A stretch of DNA of 64,000 nucleotides. Origin: Acidimicrobiales bacterium. GTDB taxonomy: Bacteria > Actinomycetota > Acidimicrobiia > Acidimicrobiales > AC-14. Both the position numbers and the translations under genes were made by a program. The stretch covers positions 1 to 64,000 of the forward strand of contig JAODBK010000073.1 of the NCBI GenBank assembly GCA_025463925.1. The letters are read 5' to 3'. Positions 27,638 through 35,814 of the stretch are shown piece by piece. Under the pieces are notes generated by a model. The model made no database searches. It was not told where the DNA came from and saw only the letters and a list, made by a program, of their open reading frames with translations. Numbering within the stretch: the first letter of the stretch is position 1; each line of letters begins with the position of its first letter.

Positions 27638-28681
27638 GTGCCTCCCGCCGTCCGCGACCGCTTCGCCGACGCGCCGTTCCTGCGCGCCTGCCGCGGCGAA
27701 GCGGCGGCCCACAAGCCGGTGTGGTTCATGCGGCAGGCCGGGCGGGCGCTGCCCGAGTACCGGGCCCTGCGCGAGAAGGCCGGCATGTTCGAGATGATCC
27801 GCACGCCCGAGCTGGCGGTCGAGGCAACGCTGCAGCCGGTCCGGCGCTACGGCGTCGACGCCGCCATCCTCTTCTCCGACATCGTCGTGCCGGTCGAGGC
27901 CATCGGCATCCGGATCGAGTTGAAGCCCGGCGTGGGCCCGGTGATCGATCAGCCATTCCGCACCGCGGCCGACGTCGAGCGACTGCGACCGATCGAACCC
28001 GAGGCCGACATCCCGTATGTGATCGAGACGGTCCGCGCGTTGGTCGGCGAGCTCGACGTGCCGCTCATCGGGTTCGCCGGCGCTCCCTTCACCGTCGCGA
28101 GCTACCTCGTCGAAGGCGGCCCGTCGCGCGACCACGCCCGCACCAAGGCGCTGATGCACGAGGATCCGGCGACGTGGCACGCGCTGGTCGACGCGCTGGC
28201 CGACATGGCGCTGGCGACGTTGCGGGCCCAGGTCGAGGCTGGTGCATCGGCGATCCAGCTGTTCGACTCGTGGGCCGGCGCGCTCAACCCCGACGACTAC
28301 CGCCAGCACGTGCTGCCGGCGTCGTCGCGCATCTTCGCCGGGCTGGCCGACCTCGGCGTGCCGCGCATCCACTTCGGCGTCGCGACCGGCGAGCTCCTGC
28401 CGTTGCTGGCGGAGGCGGGGGCCGACGTCGTCGGCGTCGACTGGCGCGTGCCGTTGCGGGCGGCGCGCTCGCGGGTGCCGGCCGGCGTGGCGTTGCAGGG
28501 CAACCTCGACCCGGCGATCTGTCTTGCCGACTGGCCGGTGGTCGAGGCCGAGGCCCGCAAGGTGCTGGCGTCGAACGGCGAGCACCCGGGGCACGTCTTC
28601 AACCTCGGCCACGGCGTGCTGCCCGACACCGATCCCGACACGCTGGCCCGCCTGGTCGAGCTGGTGCACTCGTCGCCGTGA
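27638..28681 (+). CDS. hemE: Uroporphyrinogen decarboxylase HemE
   Basis: A 347-residue cytosolic enzyme that decarboxylates uroporphyrinogen III to coproporphyrinogen III. The N-terminal signature [16 protein letters not shown] supplies substrate-binding Arg residues; ILFSDIVVP carries the key Asp, and [16 protein letters not shown] and [13 protein letters not shown] complete the family pattern. GTG 27638 gives the expected length. The stop overlaps the ferrochelatase GTG, the first of two overlaps in a tight three-gene heme operon. Confidence 0.95.
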   Translation: MPPAVRDRFADAPFLRACRGEAAAHKPVWFMRQAGRALPEYRALREKAGMFEMIRTPELAVEATLQPVRRYGVDAAILFSDIVVPVEAIGIRIELKPGVGPVIDQPFRTAADVERLRPIEPEADIPYVIETVRALVGELDVPLIGFAGAPFTVASYLVEGGPSRDHARTKALMHEDPATWHALVDALADMALATLRAQVEAGASAIQLFDSWAGALNPDDYRQHVLPASSRIFAGLADLGVPRIHFGVATGELLPLLAEAGADVVGVDWRVPLRAARSRVPAGVALQGNLDPAICLADWPVVEAEARKVLASNGEHPGHVFNLGHGVLPDTDPDTLARLVELVHSSP

Positions 28682-29565
28682 AGGGCGTGCTGCTGATGGC
28701 GTACGGCACGCCGGCCGGGCCCGGCGAGGTCGAGGCGTACTACACCGACATCCGACGTGGCCGGCCACCGACGCCGGAGCAGCTGGCCGACCTGCGACGC
28801 CGCTACGACGCCATCGGTGGCGTCTCGCCGCTCCGGCAGCGGACCGAGGCGCAGGCGGCGGCCCTGTCGAGCGCGCTCGGCCCGGGCTGGCGCGTCGCCC
28901 TCGGCATGAAGCACGCCGCCCCGTCCATCGCCGACGGGGTCGCGGCGCTCGGCGCCGCCGGGGTGACGTCGGCGGTCGGGCTCGTGCTGGCGCCGCACTA
29001 CTCGGCGCTGTCCATCGGCGAGTACGTCGAGCGGGCGGCAAAGGCGGCCGGCGAGCTCGGGCTGGCGGTCACGTTCGTCGAGTCGTGGCACCTCGCGCCG
29101 GGCTACGTCGAGCTGCTGGCCTCGCGGGTGCGCGACGGGCTGGCCTCGCTCCCCCGGGGCAGTCACGTCGTCGTGACCGCCCACTCGCTGCCGGCGCGGA
29201 TCCTCGACACCGGCGACCCGTACCCGGTCCAACTGCGAGAGACGGCGACCGCGATCGCCGAGCTGGCCGGTGTCGGCGCCGGCCAATGGTCGGTGGCGTG
29301 GCAGAGCGCCGGCCGCACGCCGGAGCCGTGGCTCGGGCCCGACATCCTCGACGTCGTCGATCACCTCGCGGCCGAGGGCGCGCCCGGTGTGCTCATCTGC
29401 CCGGCTGGGTTCGTCAGCGACCACCTCGAGGTGCAGTACGACCTCGACGTCGACGCCGCGCGCGTCGCCCGCGACCGCGGCATCGCGTTCGCCCGCACCG
29501 CGATGCCGAACGACGACCCGGCCTTCATCGAGACGCTCGCGGCGGAGATCAGGCGTGCCGGCTGA
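28678..29565 (+). CDS. hemH: Coproporphyrin/protoporphyrin ferrochelatase
   Basis: A 295-residue class-I chelatase inserting Fe2+ into the porphyrin. VLLMAYGTP opens the fold, [10 protein letters not shown] holds the metal-ligand His, and [17 protein letters not shown] holds the conserved Glu. Actinobacteria and Firmicutes use this enzyme (CpfC) on coproporphyrin III, after HemY/CgoX and before ChdC (HemQ). No C-terminal membrane or 2Fe-2S extension is present. GTG 28678 overlaps the hemE stop by four bases, and the end overlaps hemY by 11. Confidence 0.93.
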   Translation: MKGVLLMAYGTPAGPGEVEAYYTDIRRGRPPTPEQLADLRRRYDAIGGVSPLRQRTEAQAAALSSALGPGWRVALGMKHAAPSIADGVAALGAAGVTSAVGLVLAPHYSALSIGEYVERAAKAAGELGLAVTFVESWHLAPGYVELLASRVRDGLASLPRGSHVVVTAHSLPARILDTGDPYPVQLRETATAIAELAGVGAGQWSVAWQSAGRTPEPWLGPDILDVVDHLAAEGAPGVLICPAGFVSDHLEVQYDLDVDAARVARDRGIAFARTAMPNDDPAFIETLAAEIRRAG

Positions 29566-30970
29566 CGACGACCGGCCGCTCGTCATCGTCGTCGGCGCCG
29601 GCATCACCGGCCTGGCCACCGCGTGGCACCTCCAACGGTCGGGCGCGGTGCGAGTGGTCGTGGTCGAAGGGTCCGATCGGGTCGGCGGCAAGTTGTCGAC
29701 GGCATCGATCGCGGGGGTCGAGGTCGACAGCGGGGCCGATTGCTTCCTGGCGCGCGTCCCGTGGATGACCGCGCTCTGCCTCGACGTCGGCATCAACGAC
29801 CTCACGTCGCCCGCCACCGGCACCGCGTACGTCTGGTCGGGCCACCGCCTGCGCCGCCTCCCGGAGGGGCTGGTGCTCGGCGTGCCCACGAGCGCGACGG
29901 CGCTGGCCCGGTCGCGGCTCCTCTCGCCGGGCGCCTCGCTGCGGGCCGCCATGGATCTGGTGACAAGGGCGGCGGCGGTCGACGGGCCCGACCCGTCGGT
30001 CGGCGCCGTGGTTGCCGACCGGCTCGGACGGCGCGCCCTCCAGCAGGTCGTCGAACCGCTGCTCGGCGGCATCCACGCCGGCATGGCCGACCGCCTGAGC
30101 CTGCGCGAAGTCGCGCCGCTGGTCGCCGACGCCGCCGCCGGGCATCGCAGCCTGATCCGTGGGCTGCGCGCCCAGCGGAAGGCGACGACGCCGGCCGGGG
30201 GACCGGTGTTCCTCGCGCCGGTCGGCGGGATGGGCCGCCTCGTCGACCGGCTGCACGAGCACCTCCTCGCCGACGGTGCCGAGATCCGCACCGGCACCGT
30301 CGTCGAGAAGCTGACGCCGGCGGCGGGCGGGCGGACCAGTGTCTTCCCGACGGGACTCTTCGCCGATCACGTCGTGCTGACGACGCCGGCGTTCGCGGCG
30401 GCCCAGCTGGTGCGGCCGCACACCACCGGCAGCGCCGACGCCCTCGACGGCATCGCCTACGCGTCGCTCGCGATGGTGTTGCTGGCGTACCCGACGGGCG
30501 ACGCGCCACTGCCCGCCGGAAGCGGCTTCCTCGTCCCCCGCACCGCCGGTCGACTGCTGACCGCGGCGTCGTTCCTCACCAACAAGTGGCCGGGTACCGG
30601 GCCACCCGGTCATGTCGTGGTGCGCTGCTCGATCGGCCACATCGCCGACGACCGCGGCGTGACGATGGCGGACGCCGCCCTGGTCGACGGCGCGCACGCA
30701 GAGCTCGTGGAGGCGTTGCACCTGCGCAGTGGTGTGCGCCCGGCGGATGCCGTGGTCGTGCGCTGGCCCCGCGCGTTCCCGCAGTACGAGCCAGGCCACC
30801 GGACGCGAGTCGAGCGGGCCCGGAACTTCCTCCACGCCGAGCTGCCCGACGTGTCACTCGCGGGCGCCGCCTACGACGGACTCGGCCTGGCCGCCTGCGC
30901 CCGGCAGGGCGAAGAGGCGGCCACCCAGACGCTGCAGAAGCTGGGCCTCGAGGAGGGAAACCGGGAGTAG
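29555..30970 (+). CDS. hemY: Coproporphyrinogen/protoporphyrinogen III oxidase (HemY/CgoX)
   Basis: A 471-residue FAD enzyme that oxidises the porphyrinogen by six electrons using O2. The FAD motif VVGAGITGLATAWHLQ is at the N-terminus with VVVEGSDRVGGK after it; the C-terminal FAD strand reads AGAAYDGLGLAACARQG. In this phylum the product is coproporphyrin III, used by the chelatase just upstream. The expected last enzyme, ChdC, is not in the window. The gene ends inside a strong terminator hairpin. Confidence 0.93.
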   Translation: MPADDDRPLVIVVGAGITGLATAWHLQRSGAVRVVVVEGSDRVGGKLSTASIAGVEVDSGADCFLARVPWMTALCLDVGINDLTSPATGTAYVWSGHRLRRLPEGLVLGVPTSATALARSRLLSPGASLRAAMDLVTRAAAVDGPDPSVGAVVADRLGRRALQQVVEPLLGGIHAGMADRLSLREVAPLVADAAAGHRSLIRGLRAQRKATTPAGGPVFLAPVGGMGRLVDRLHEHLLADGAEIRTGTVVEKLTPAAGGRTSVFPTGLFADHVVLTTPAFAAAQLVRPHTTGSADALDGIAYASLAMVLLAYPTGDAPLPAGSGFLVPRTAGRLLTAASFLTNKWPGTGPPGHVVVRCSIGHIADDRGVTMADAALVDGAHAELVEALHLRSGVRPADAVVVRWPRAFPQYEPGHRTRVERARNFLHAELPDVSLAGAAYDGLGLAACARQGEEAATQTLQKLGLEEGNRE

Positions 30971-30988
30971 TTCCCGGTCTCCCTCCTC
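30950..30988. terminator. Strong bidirectional terminator hairpin
   Basis: GAGGAGGGAAACCGGGA (30950-30966) is followed, after the loop GTAGT, by its inverted copy at 30972-30988 with one mismatch. The stem is 17 base pairs and can be extended by one more pair. It covers the hemY stop codon and lies between hemY and the convergent membrane-protein gene, so it can serve both. Confidence 0.8.
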
Positions 30989-30998
30989 GGCGTAGTCG

Positions 30999-31490
30999 TC
31001 AGTGCGTGTACACCTCGCGGTGGCGACGTTCGGCGACACGGTCACTGCCGAACACCACTGGTGCTGCCATCGCGGCCAGCACGGAAACCGCGCCGGTGAC
31101 GACATACAGCCAGCCGTTGCCGGCGGTCACGCCGAGGGTCCGGTGGAACGACGACGGCTGGATCACGACGATGATGCCGAAGCCGAGGGCGGCGACGCCC
31201 AGGAAGGACATCAGGCCGCGCAGACCGCCGGGCACCGCGCCCGCGGCCAGCATCAGGAGGCCGTAGGCGAGCTCGCCGAGGCCGAGCCACGTCGTGTGCT
31301 GCCACCCGCCGACCTGGGTCATGCGAGTCATGTTGTCGGTGTGGATGCCGGTCCTCGCGAGAGCCACGCCACCCAGCACGATGAAGAAGATGCCGATGGC
31401 CAGGGCAACGAACTGCGCCGGGCTCCACGGGGCGCGGGCGACACGCCGGCTGACGACCTCGCCCTCCGCCAGTCGATCACGCTCGATCAT
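30999..31490 (-). CDS. Four-helix membrane protein (DUF4383-like)
   Basis: A 163-residue integral membrane protein. A basic N-terminus of about 25 residues is followed by four hydrophobic helices, with a Trp/His-rich loop (GGWQHTTWLGLGE) after the first. The pattern is like small DUF4383/DoxX-type actinobacterial proteins; no function is known. AAGGAG at 31499-31504 lies 8 bases before ATG 31490, a good ribosome site in a region where many genes lack one. It is divergent from the aldehyde dehydrogenase. Confidence 0.65.
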   Translation of the reverse strand: MIERDRLAEGEVVSRRVARAPWSPAQFVALAIGIFFIVLGGVALARTGIHTDNMTRMTQVGGWQHTTWLGLGELAYGLLMLAAGAVPGGLRGLMSFLGVAALGFGIIVVIQPSSFHRTLGVTAGNGWLYVVTGAVSVLAAMAAPVVFGSDRVAERRHREVYTH

Positions 31491-31550
31491 GGATTTCGCT
31501 CCTTGTTCAGGAGACCGGCAGACAATGAACGTGCCAGTCCCGTTGCGCGA

Positions 31551-31582
31551 AGGTTTGCCACCCGACTCAGTTCGGCAAACCT
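31551..31582. promoter_or_regulatory. Perfect 9-base inverted repeat, probable operator
   Basis: AGGTTTGCC (31551-31559) and GGCAAACCT (31574-31582) form a perfect inverted repeat with a 14-base spacer, 22 bases upstream of the aldehyde dehydrogenase ATG. It lies in the 113-base divergent gap and could bind a dimeric regulator, or form a hairpin in the leader. No regulator gene is adjacent. Confidence 0.5.
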
Positions 31583-31603
31583 CCTACGGGGAAAGGTCCC
31601 GGC

Positions 31604-33058
31604 ATGTCCGATTCGCTTTCTCTCTCGCTGAATCGACCGGTCCGCATCGACGGGAAACCGGTCGACCAGAACGAATGGCGCGATGTGCATTCGCCCTACG
31701 ACGGAAGGGTCGTCGGGCGGGTGCCGGTCTGCACCGCGGCCGACGTCGACCGCGCCGTCGCGGCGGCGTCGCGCGCGCTCGACGAACCGTTGCCGGCGTG
31801 GCGGCGGGCCGAGATCCTCGACACCTGCGCCCGCCGACTGCGCGACCGCGTCGACGATTTCGCGCGCACGATCGCGACCGAGGCGGCGAAGCCGTTGAAG
31901 ACGGCACGCATCGAAGCCGAGCGCGCCGTGAGCACCTTCACGTTCGCCGCGGTGGAGGCGCGCCGGCTGGCCGGCGAGATGGTGCCGATGGACGCGGCCG
32001 ACGTCGGCGAGGGCAAGGTGGCCTTCACGTTGCGTGTGCCGGTCGGTGTCGTGGGCGCCATCAGCCCGTTCAACTTCCCGCTGAACCTCGTCGCCCACAA
32101 AGTCGCGCCGGCGATCGCCGCCGGCTGCCCGGTGGTGCTCAAGCCGGCGGGTCAGACGCCGCTGTCGGCAATCGCGCTGGCCGACGTGCTGCTCGATGAG
32201 TGCGGCCTCCCGCCGGAGTGGCTGCACGTCGTCACCGGCAGCGGTGGCGAGGTCGGCGAGGCGCTCGTCACCCACCCCGGCGTCGCGTACATCAGCTTCA
32301 CCGGCTCGGCCGAGGTCGGTTGGGGCATCGCCGCCAAGGCGCCGAAGAAGAAGGTGCGGCTCGAGCTCGGCAACTCCACCCCGGTGATCATCGAGGCCGA
32401 CGGCGACTGGCAGACCGCCGCCAGCAAGATCGCGGTCGCCGGGTTCAGCCACGCCGGCCAGTCGTGCATCTCGACGCAACGGGTGTACGTGCACGCCGAC
32501 ATCGCCGAGGACTTCATCGTCGCGCTGGTCGAGCAGGTCGAGGACTTGAAGGTCGGCGATCCGATGAATCCCGACACCGACGTCTCGGCACTCATCACCG
32601 AGGGCGACCGCGATCGCGTGAAGGCGTGGATCGACGAGGCGTGGCACGCCGGCGCGCGCGTCCTCACCGGCGGCAACATCGTCAACGGGATGCTCCAACC
32701 GACCGTGCTCGTCGACGTCCGGCCCGACATGCGGGTGGCGCGCGACGAGGTGTTCGGCCCGGTCGTCGCCGTCCAGACGCATTCGTCGCTCGACGAGGCG
32801 CTGCGACTGGCGGACGACACCCGGTACGGCCTGCAGGCCGGCATCTTCACGACCCGCATCGACAGCGCGATGGAGGCGGCCCGGCGGCTGCACTTCGGCG
32901 GCGTCATCGTGAACGAGGTGCCGACGTGGCGGGCCGATCACATGCCGTACGGCGGTGTACGCGAGAGCGGCAACACCAAGGAAGGGCCGGCGTGGGCGGT
33001 GCGGGAGATGACCGAGGAGCGGCTCGTCGTCATCCACGTCGGCAACCGCCAGCGGTAA
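31604..33058 (+). CDS. Aldehyde dehydrogenase (NAD(P)+)
   Basis: A 484-residue ALDH-superfamily enzyme oxidising an aldehyde to the acid. The oxyanion motif SPFNFPLN, the cofactor loop FTGSAEVG, the general base Glu in LELGNS and the catalytic Cys in GQSCISTQR are all present, as is DEVFGPVVA. The substrate is not evident. AAAGG lies about 8 bases before ATG 31604, behind the inverted repeat. The stop TAA is directly followed by the GTG of the DNA ligase, so this gene heads the long same-strand run to 40359. Confidence 0.9.
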   Translation: MSDSLSLSLNRPVRIDGKPVDQNEWRDVHSPYDGRVVGRVPVCTAADVDRAVAAASRALDEPLPAWRRAEILDTCARRLRDRVDDFARTIATEAAKPLKTARIEAERAVSTFTFAAVEARRLAGEMVPMDAADVGEGKVAFTLRVPVGVVGAISPFNFPLNLVAHKVAPAIAAGCPVVLKPAGQTPLSAIALADVLLDECGLPPEWLHVVTGSGGEVGEALVTHPGVAYISFTGSAEVGWGIAAKAPKKKVRLELGNSTPVIIEADGDWQTAASKIAVAGFSHAGQSCISTQRVYVHADIAEDFIVALVEQVEDLKVGDPMNPDTDVSALITEGDRDRVKAWIDEAWHAGARVLTGGNIVNGMLQPTVLVDVRPDMRVARDEVFGPVVAVQTHSSLDEALRLADDTRYGLQAGIFTTRIDSAMEAARRLHFGGVIVNEVPTWRADHMPYGGVRESGNTKEGPAWAVREMTEERLVVIHVGNRQR

Positions 33059-34033
33059 GTGGCCGCCAAGGTCGCCAAGGCGATCCCCCCGATGCTCGCC
33101 ACACCGGCCAAGGCGATGCCGAGGGGTGACGACTGGGCGACCGAGGTGAAGTGGGACGGCGTGCGGGTGATGGCTCGCATCGACGGCGACGACCTGATGC
33201 TGACGAGCCGCAACCTGCTGGACATCACCGGTCGCTACCCCGAGCTGGGCGGGCTCACCGAGGCGCTGAAGGGACGCGGCGTCGTGGTGCTCGACGGCGA
33301 GGTCGTCGCGTTCGGCGAGGATGGCCGGCCCAGCTTCCAGCGGCTGCAGGAGCGCATGCACGTGGCGTCGGCCGCGGGTGTCCGGGCCCGGATGGCGGAC
33401 GTCCCGATTCTCTATGCCATCTTCGACGTGGTGGTCCTCGGCGGGAACACGTTGTTCGACCAGCCCTGGACGGCTCGCCGCGAGCTGCTGGAGTCGCTCG
33501 AGCTCAACGGCGCGTCGTGGCAGGTGCCGGCCGCGCACCTCGGGGCGGAAGCCGGCGCATCGGTGTTCGACGCCACCAAGGAGGCCGGGCTCGAGGGCGT
33601 GGTGACCAAGCGGACGAACAGCCGCTACGAGCCGGGCAAACGGTCGCGCAATTGGCTGAAGGTGAAGCACACGAGGAGCCAGGAGCTGGTGATCGGTGGC
33701 TGGGCCAGCGGCGAGGGTCGGCGAGCGGGCCGGATCGGCGCGCTCTTGATGGGCTACTACGACGAGCACGGCGCGCTGCACTACGCCGGCAACGTCGGCA
33801 CCGGTTTCACCGAGCGCATGCTCGAGGAGCTCGAAGCAACGTTCGCCCCACTGGTGCGCCCGGACCCGCCGTTCGCCGAGCCGCCGCGCCTCCCGAACGT
33901 CACGTGGCTCGACCCCAAGCTGATCGCCGAGGTCGCCTTCACGGAGTGGACCCGGGAGGGCACCATGCGCCACCCGTCGTTCAAGGGCCTGCGGGACGAC
34001 AAACCCGCGGCCGAGGTAGTGCGAGAATCGTAG
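33059..34033 (+). CDS. ATP-dependent DNA ligase (LigD ligase domain/LigC type)
   Basis: A 324-residue ligase for double-strand-break or gap repair. Motif I is EVKWDGVR with the nucleophilic Lys; LDGEVVAF, LEGVVTKR and NWLKVKH are motifs III, IV and V. The C-terminal OB fold (VIGGWASGEG to EVAFTEWTREG) is complete. The polymerase and phosphoesterase parts of a full LigD are absent; the polymerase part is a separate gene two places downstream. GTG 33059 directly abuts the preceding stop. Confidence 0.92.
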   Translation: MAAKVAKAIPPMLATPAKAMPRGDDWATEVKWDGVRVMARIDGDDLMLTSRNLLDITGRYPELGGLTEALKGRGVVVLDGEVVAFGEDGRPSFQRLQERMHVASAAGVRARMADVPILYAIFDVVVLGGNTLFDQPWTARRELLESLELNGASWQVPAAHLGAEAGASVFDATKEAGLEGVVTKRTNSRYEPGKRSRNWLKVKHTRSQELVIGGWASGEGRRAGRIGALLMGYYDEHGALHYAGNVGTGFTERMLEELEATFAPLVRPDPPFAEPPRLPNVTWLDPKLIAEVAFTEWTREGTMRHPSFKGLRDDKPAAEVVRES

Positions 34034-34035
34034 GC

Positions 34036-34848
34036 ATGCCCCGATCGATCTGGAGCGGCGCGATCAGCTTCGGCCTGGTCAACGTTCCGATAAAGCTCTA
34101 CAGCGCGGTGTCACCGAAGGACGTCCGGTTCAACCAGCTCGAGTCGTCCACCGGCCAGCGGATCAAGCAGAAGCGGGTCAGCTCCGTCTCCGGCGAGGAG
34201 GTGCCCTACGAGGAGATCGTCAAGGGCTACGAGGTGGGCCCAGACACGTACGTGCTGATCGAGCCGAGCGAGCTCGACGCCCTCGACCCCAAGGCCACGA
34301 AGTCCATCGACATCGAGGACTTCGTCGACCTCGATCAGATCGACCCCATCTACTTCGAGCGGCCGTACTACCTCGTACCCGACAAGGGCGGCAGCAAGGC
34401 GTACACCCTGTTGCTCGAGGCGCTGAAGGAGACCAACAAGGTCGGCATCGCGAGACTGGTCCTGCGCACCAAGCAGTACCTCGCCGCCATCCGGCCGCTC
34501 GGTGACGCGCTGGTGCTCGAGACGCTGCTCTACGGCGACGAGGTGGTGCCGACCGAGGAGCTCGACGAGCTGCCCGACGTGGAGGACGTCGAGCTGTCGG
34601 AGCGCGAGCTGAAGATCGCGAAGCAGCTGATCGACGCGCAGACCACCGACTTCGACCCGTCGCAGTACCGCGACACGTATCGAGAGCGCGTGCTCGAGCT
34701 CATCGAGCAGAAGGCCGCCGGCCAGACGATCGCGGCGGCGCCGGCGTCGGAAGAGCCCACGCGCGTCGTCGACCTCATGGAGGCCCTGGAGGCGAGCGTC
34801 GCCGCGGCCCGCAAGTCGAAGGCGTCGGCCGAGAAGAAGGGCGCGTAA
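34036..34848 (+). CDS. ku: Ku protein (bacterial NHEJ)
   Basis: A 270-residue DNA end-binding protein that forms a homodimeric ring and recruits the ligase and polymerase. RSIWSGAISFGLVNVPIKLY is the standard N-terminus, followed by the beta-barrel core (YEEIVKGYEVG, IYFERPYYLVPDKGG). The C-terminus has a short Lys/Ala-rich tail (ARKSKASAEKKGA), shorter than the basic tails of some actinobacterial Ku proteins. It lies between the ligase and polymerase genes with gaps of two or three bases. Confidence 0.95.
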   Translation: MPRSIWSGAISFGLVNVPIKLYSAVSPKDVRFNQLESSTGQRIKQKRVSSVSGEEVPYEEIVKGYEVGPDTYVLIEPSELDALDPKATKSIDIEDFVDLDQIDPIYFERPYYLVPDKGGSKAYTLLLEALKETNKVGIARLVLRTKQYLAAIRPLGDALVLETLLYGDEVVPTEELDELPDVEDVELSERELKIAKQLIDAQTTDFDPSQYRDTYRERVLELIEQKAAGQTIAAAPASEEPTRVVDLMEALEASVAAARKSKASAEKKGA

Positions 34849-34851
34849 CGA

Positions 34852-35814
34852 GTGGCCCAAGCGTCGGCCTCGGTCGAGGTCGAAGTCGAGGGCCGCACGC
34901 TGAAGGTGAGCAACCTCGACAAGGTGCTGTGGCCGGCGACCGGCTTCACCAAGGGCCAAGTCATCGACTACTACACGCGCATCGCGCCGGCGCTGCTGCC
35001 GCACATGCGTGAGCGACCGCTGACCTTGAAGCGCTATCCGAACGGCGTCGACGCGCCCTTCTTCTACGAGAAGCAGTGCCCGAAGCACCGGCCGGACTGG
35101 GTCGCGGTCGCGCCGCTCTGGGCGAGCGGCCGCGGCCGTTGGGGCACCGCGCCCAAGGAGGGCAAGGGCGAGAAGATCATCGAGTACTGCCTGTGCAACG
35201 ACCTGCCGACGCTCGTGTGGATCGCCAACCTGGCGTCGTTGGAGCTGCACACCTCGCTCTCCCTGGCGTCGAAGATCGAGCAGCCGACGATGGTGGTGTT
35301 CGATCTCGACCCCGGCCCGCCCGCGGGTGTCGTCGAGTGCGCGCGAGTGGCGCTGTGGCTGCGCGGCGTGCTGGACGACCTCGGCCTGCAGTCGGTGATC
35401 AAGACATCGGGCTCGAAGGGCCTACAGCTCTATGTCCCGCTCAACACCGACGGCGTGACGTACGAGCAGACCAAGCCGTTCTCGCAGGCTCTGGCGCAGC
35501 TGCTCGAGCGCGAGCACCCGGACAGCGTCGTGTCGACCCAGGACAAGAGCAAGCGGCCGGGCAAGGTGCTCATCGACTGGTTGCAGAACGACGGCGCCAA
35601 GACGACGGTGTGCGTCTACTCGTTGCGCGCCCGCGAGCGGCCGACGGTGTCGACGCCGGTCACCTGGGACGAGGTGGCGGCCGCGGCGGACGCCGCTGAC
35701 GCCGGCCTCCTGGTGTTCGAGGCCGGCGACGTGCTGAAGCGGTTCGAGGCCAAGGGAGACCTCTTCACGCCGGCGGTCGAGCTGGTGCAACCGCTGCCGA
35801 GCCTGTCTGCTTGA
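34852..35814 (+). CDS. LigD-type polymerase/primase domain protein
   Basis: A 320-residue archaeo-eukaryotic primase-fold polymerase that fills gaps during end joining. The metal motif is FDLDPGP (two Asp). The following KTSGSKGLQLYVPL has Gln where M. tuberculosis LigD has His in SGGKGLH; this variant resembles stand-alone Prim-Pol proteins, as far as I can recall. KVLIDWLQND holds the third acidic residue. No 3'-phosphoesterase domain is attached. The stop overlaps the next ATG (ATGA). Confidence 0.9.
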   Translation: MAQASASVEVEVEGRTLKVSNLDKVLWPATGFTKGQVIDYYTRIAPALLPHMRERPLTLKRYPNGVDAPFFYEKQCPKHRPDWVAVAPLWASGRGRWGTAPKEGKGEKIIEYCLCNDLPTLVWIANLASLELHTSLSLASKIEQPTMVVFDLDPGPPAGVVECARVALWLRGVLDDLGLQSVIKTSGSKGLQLYVPLNTDGVTYEQTKPFSQALAQLLEREHPDSVVSTQDKSKRPGKVLIDWLQNDGAKTTVCVYSLRARERPTVSTPVTWDEVAAAADAADAGLLVFEAGDVLKRFEAKGDLFTPAVELVQPLPSLSA

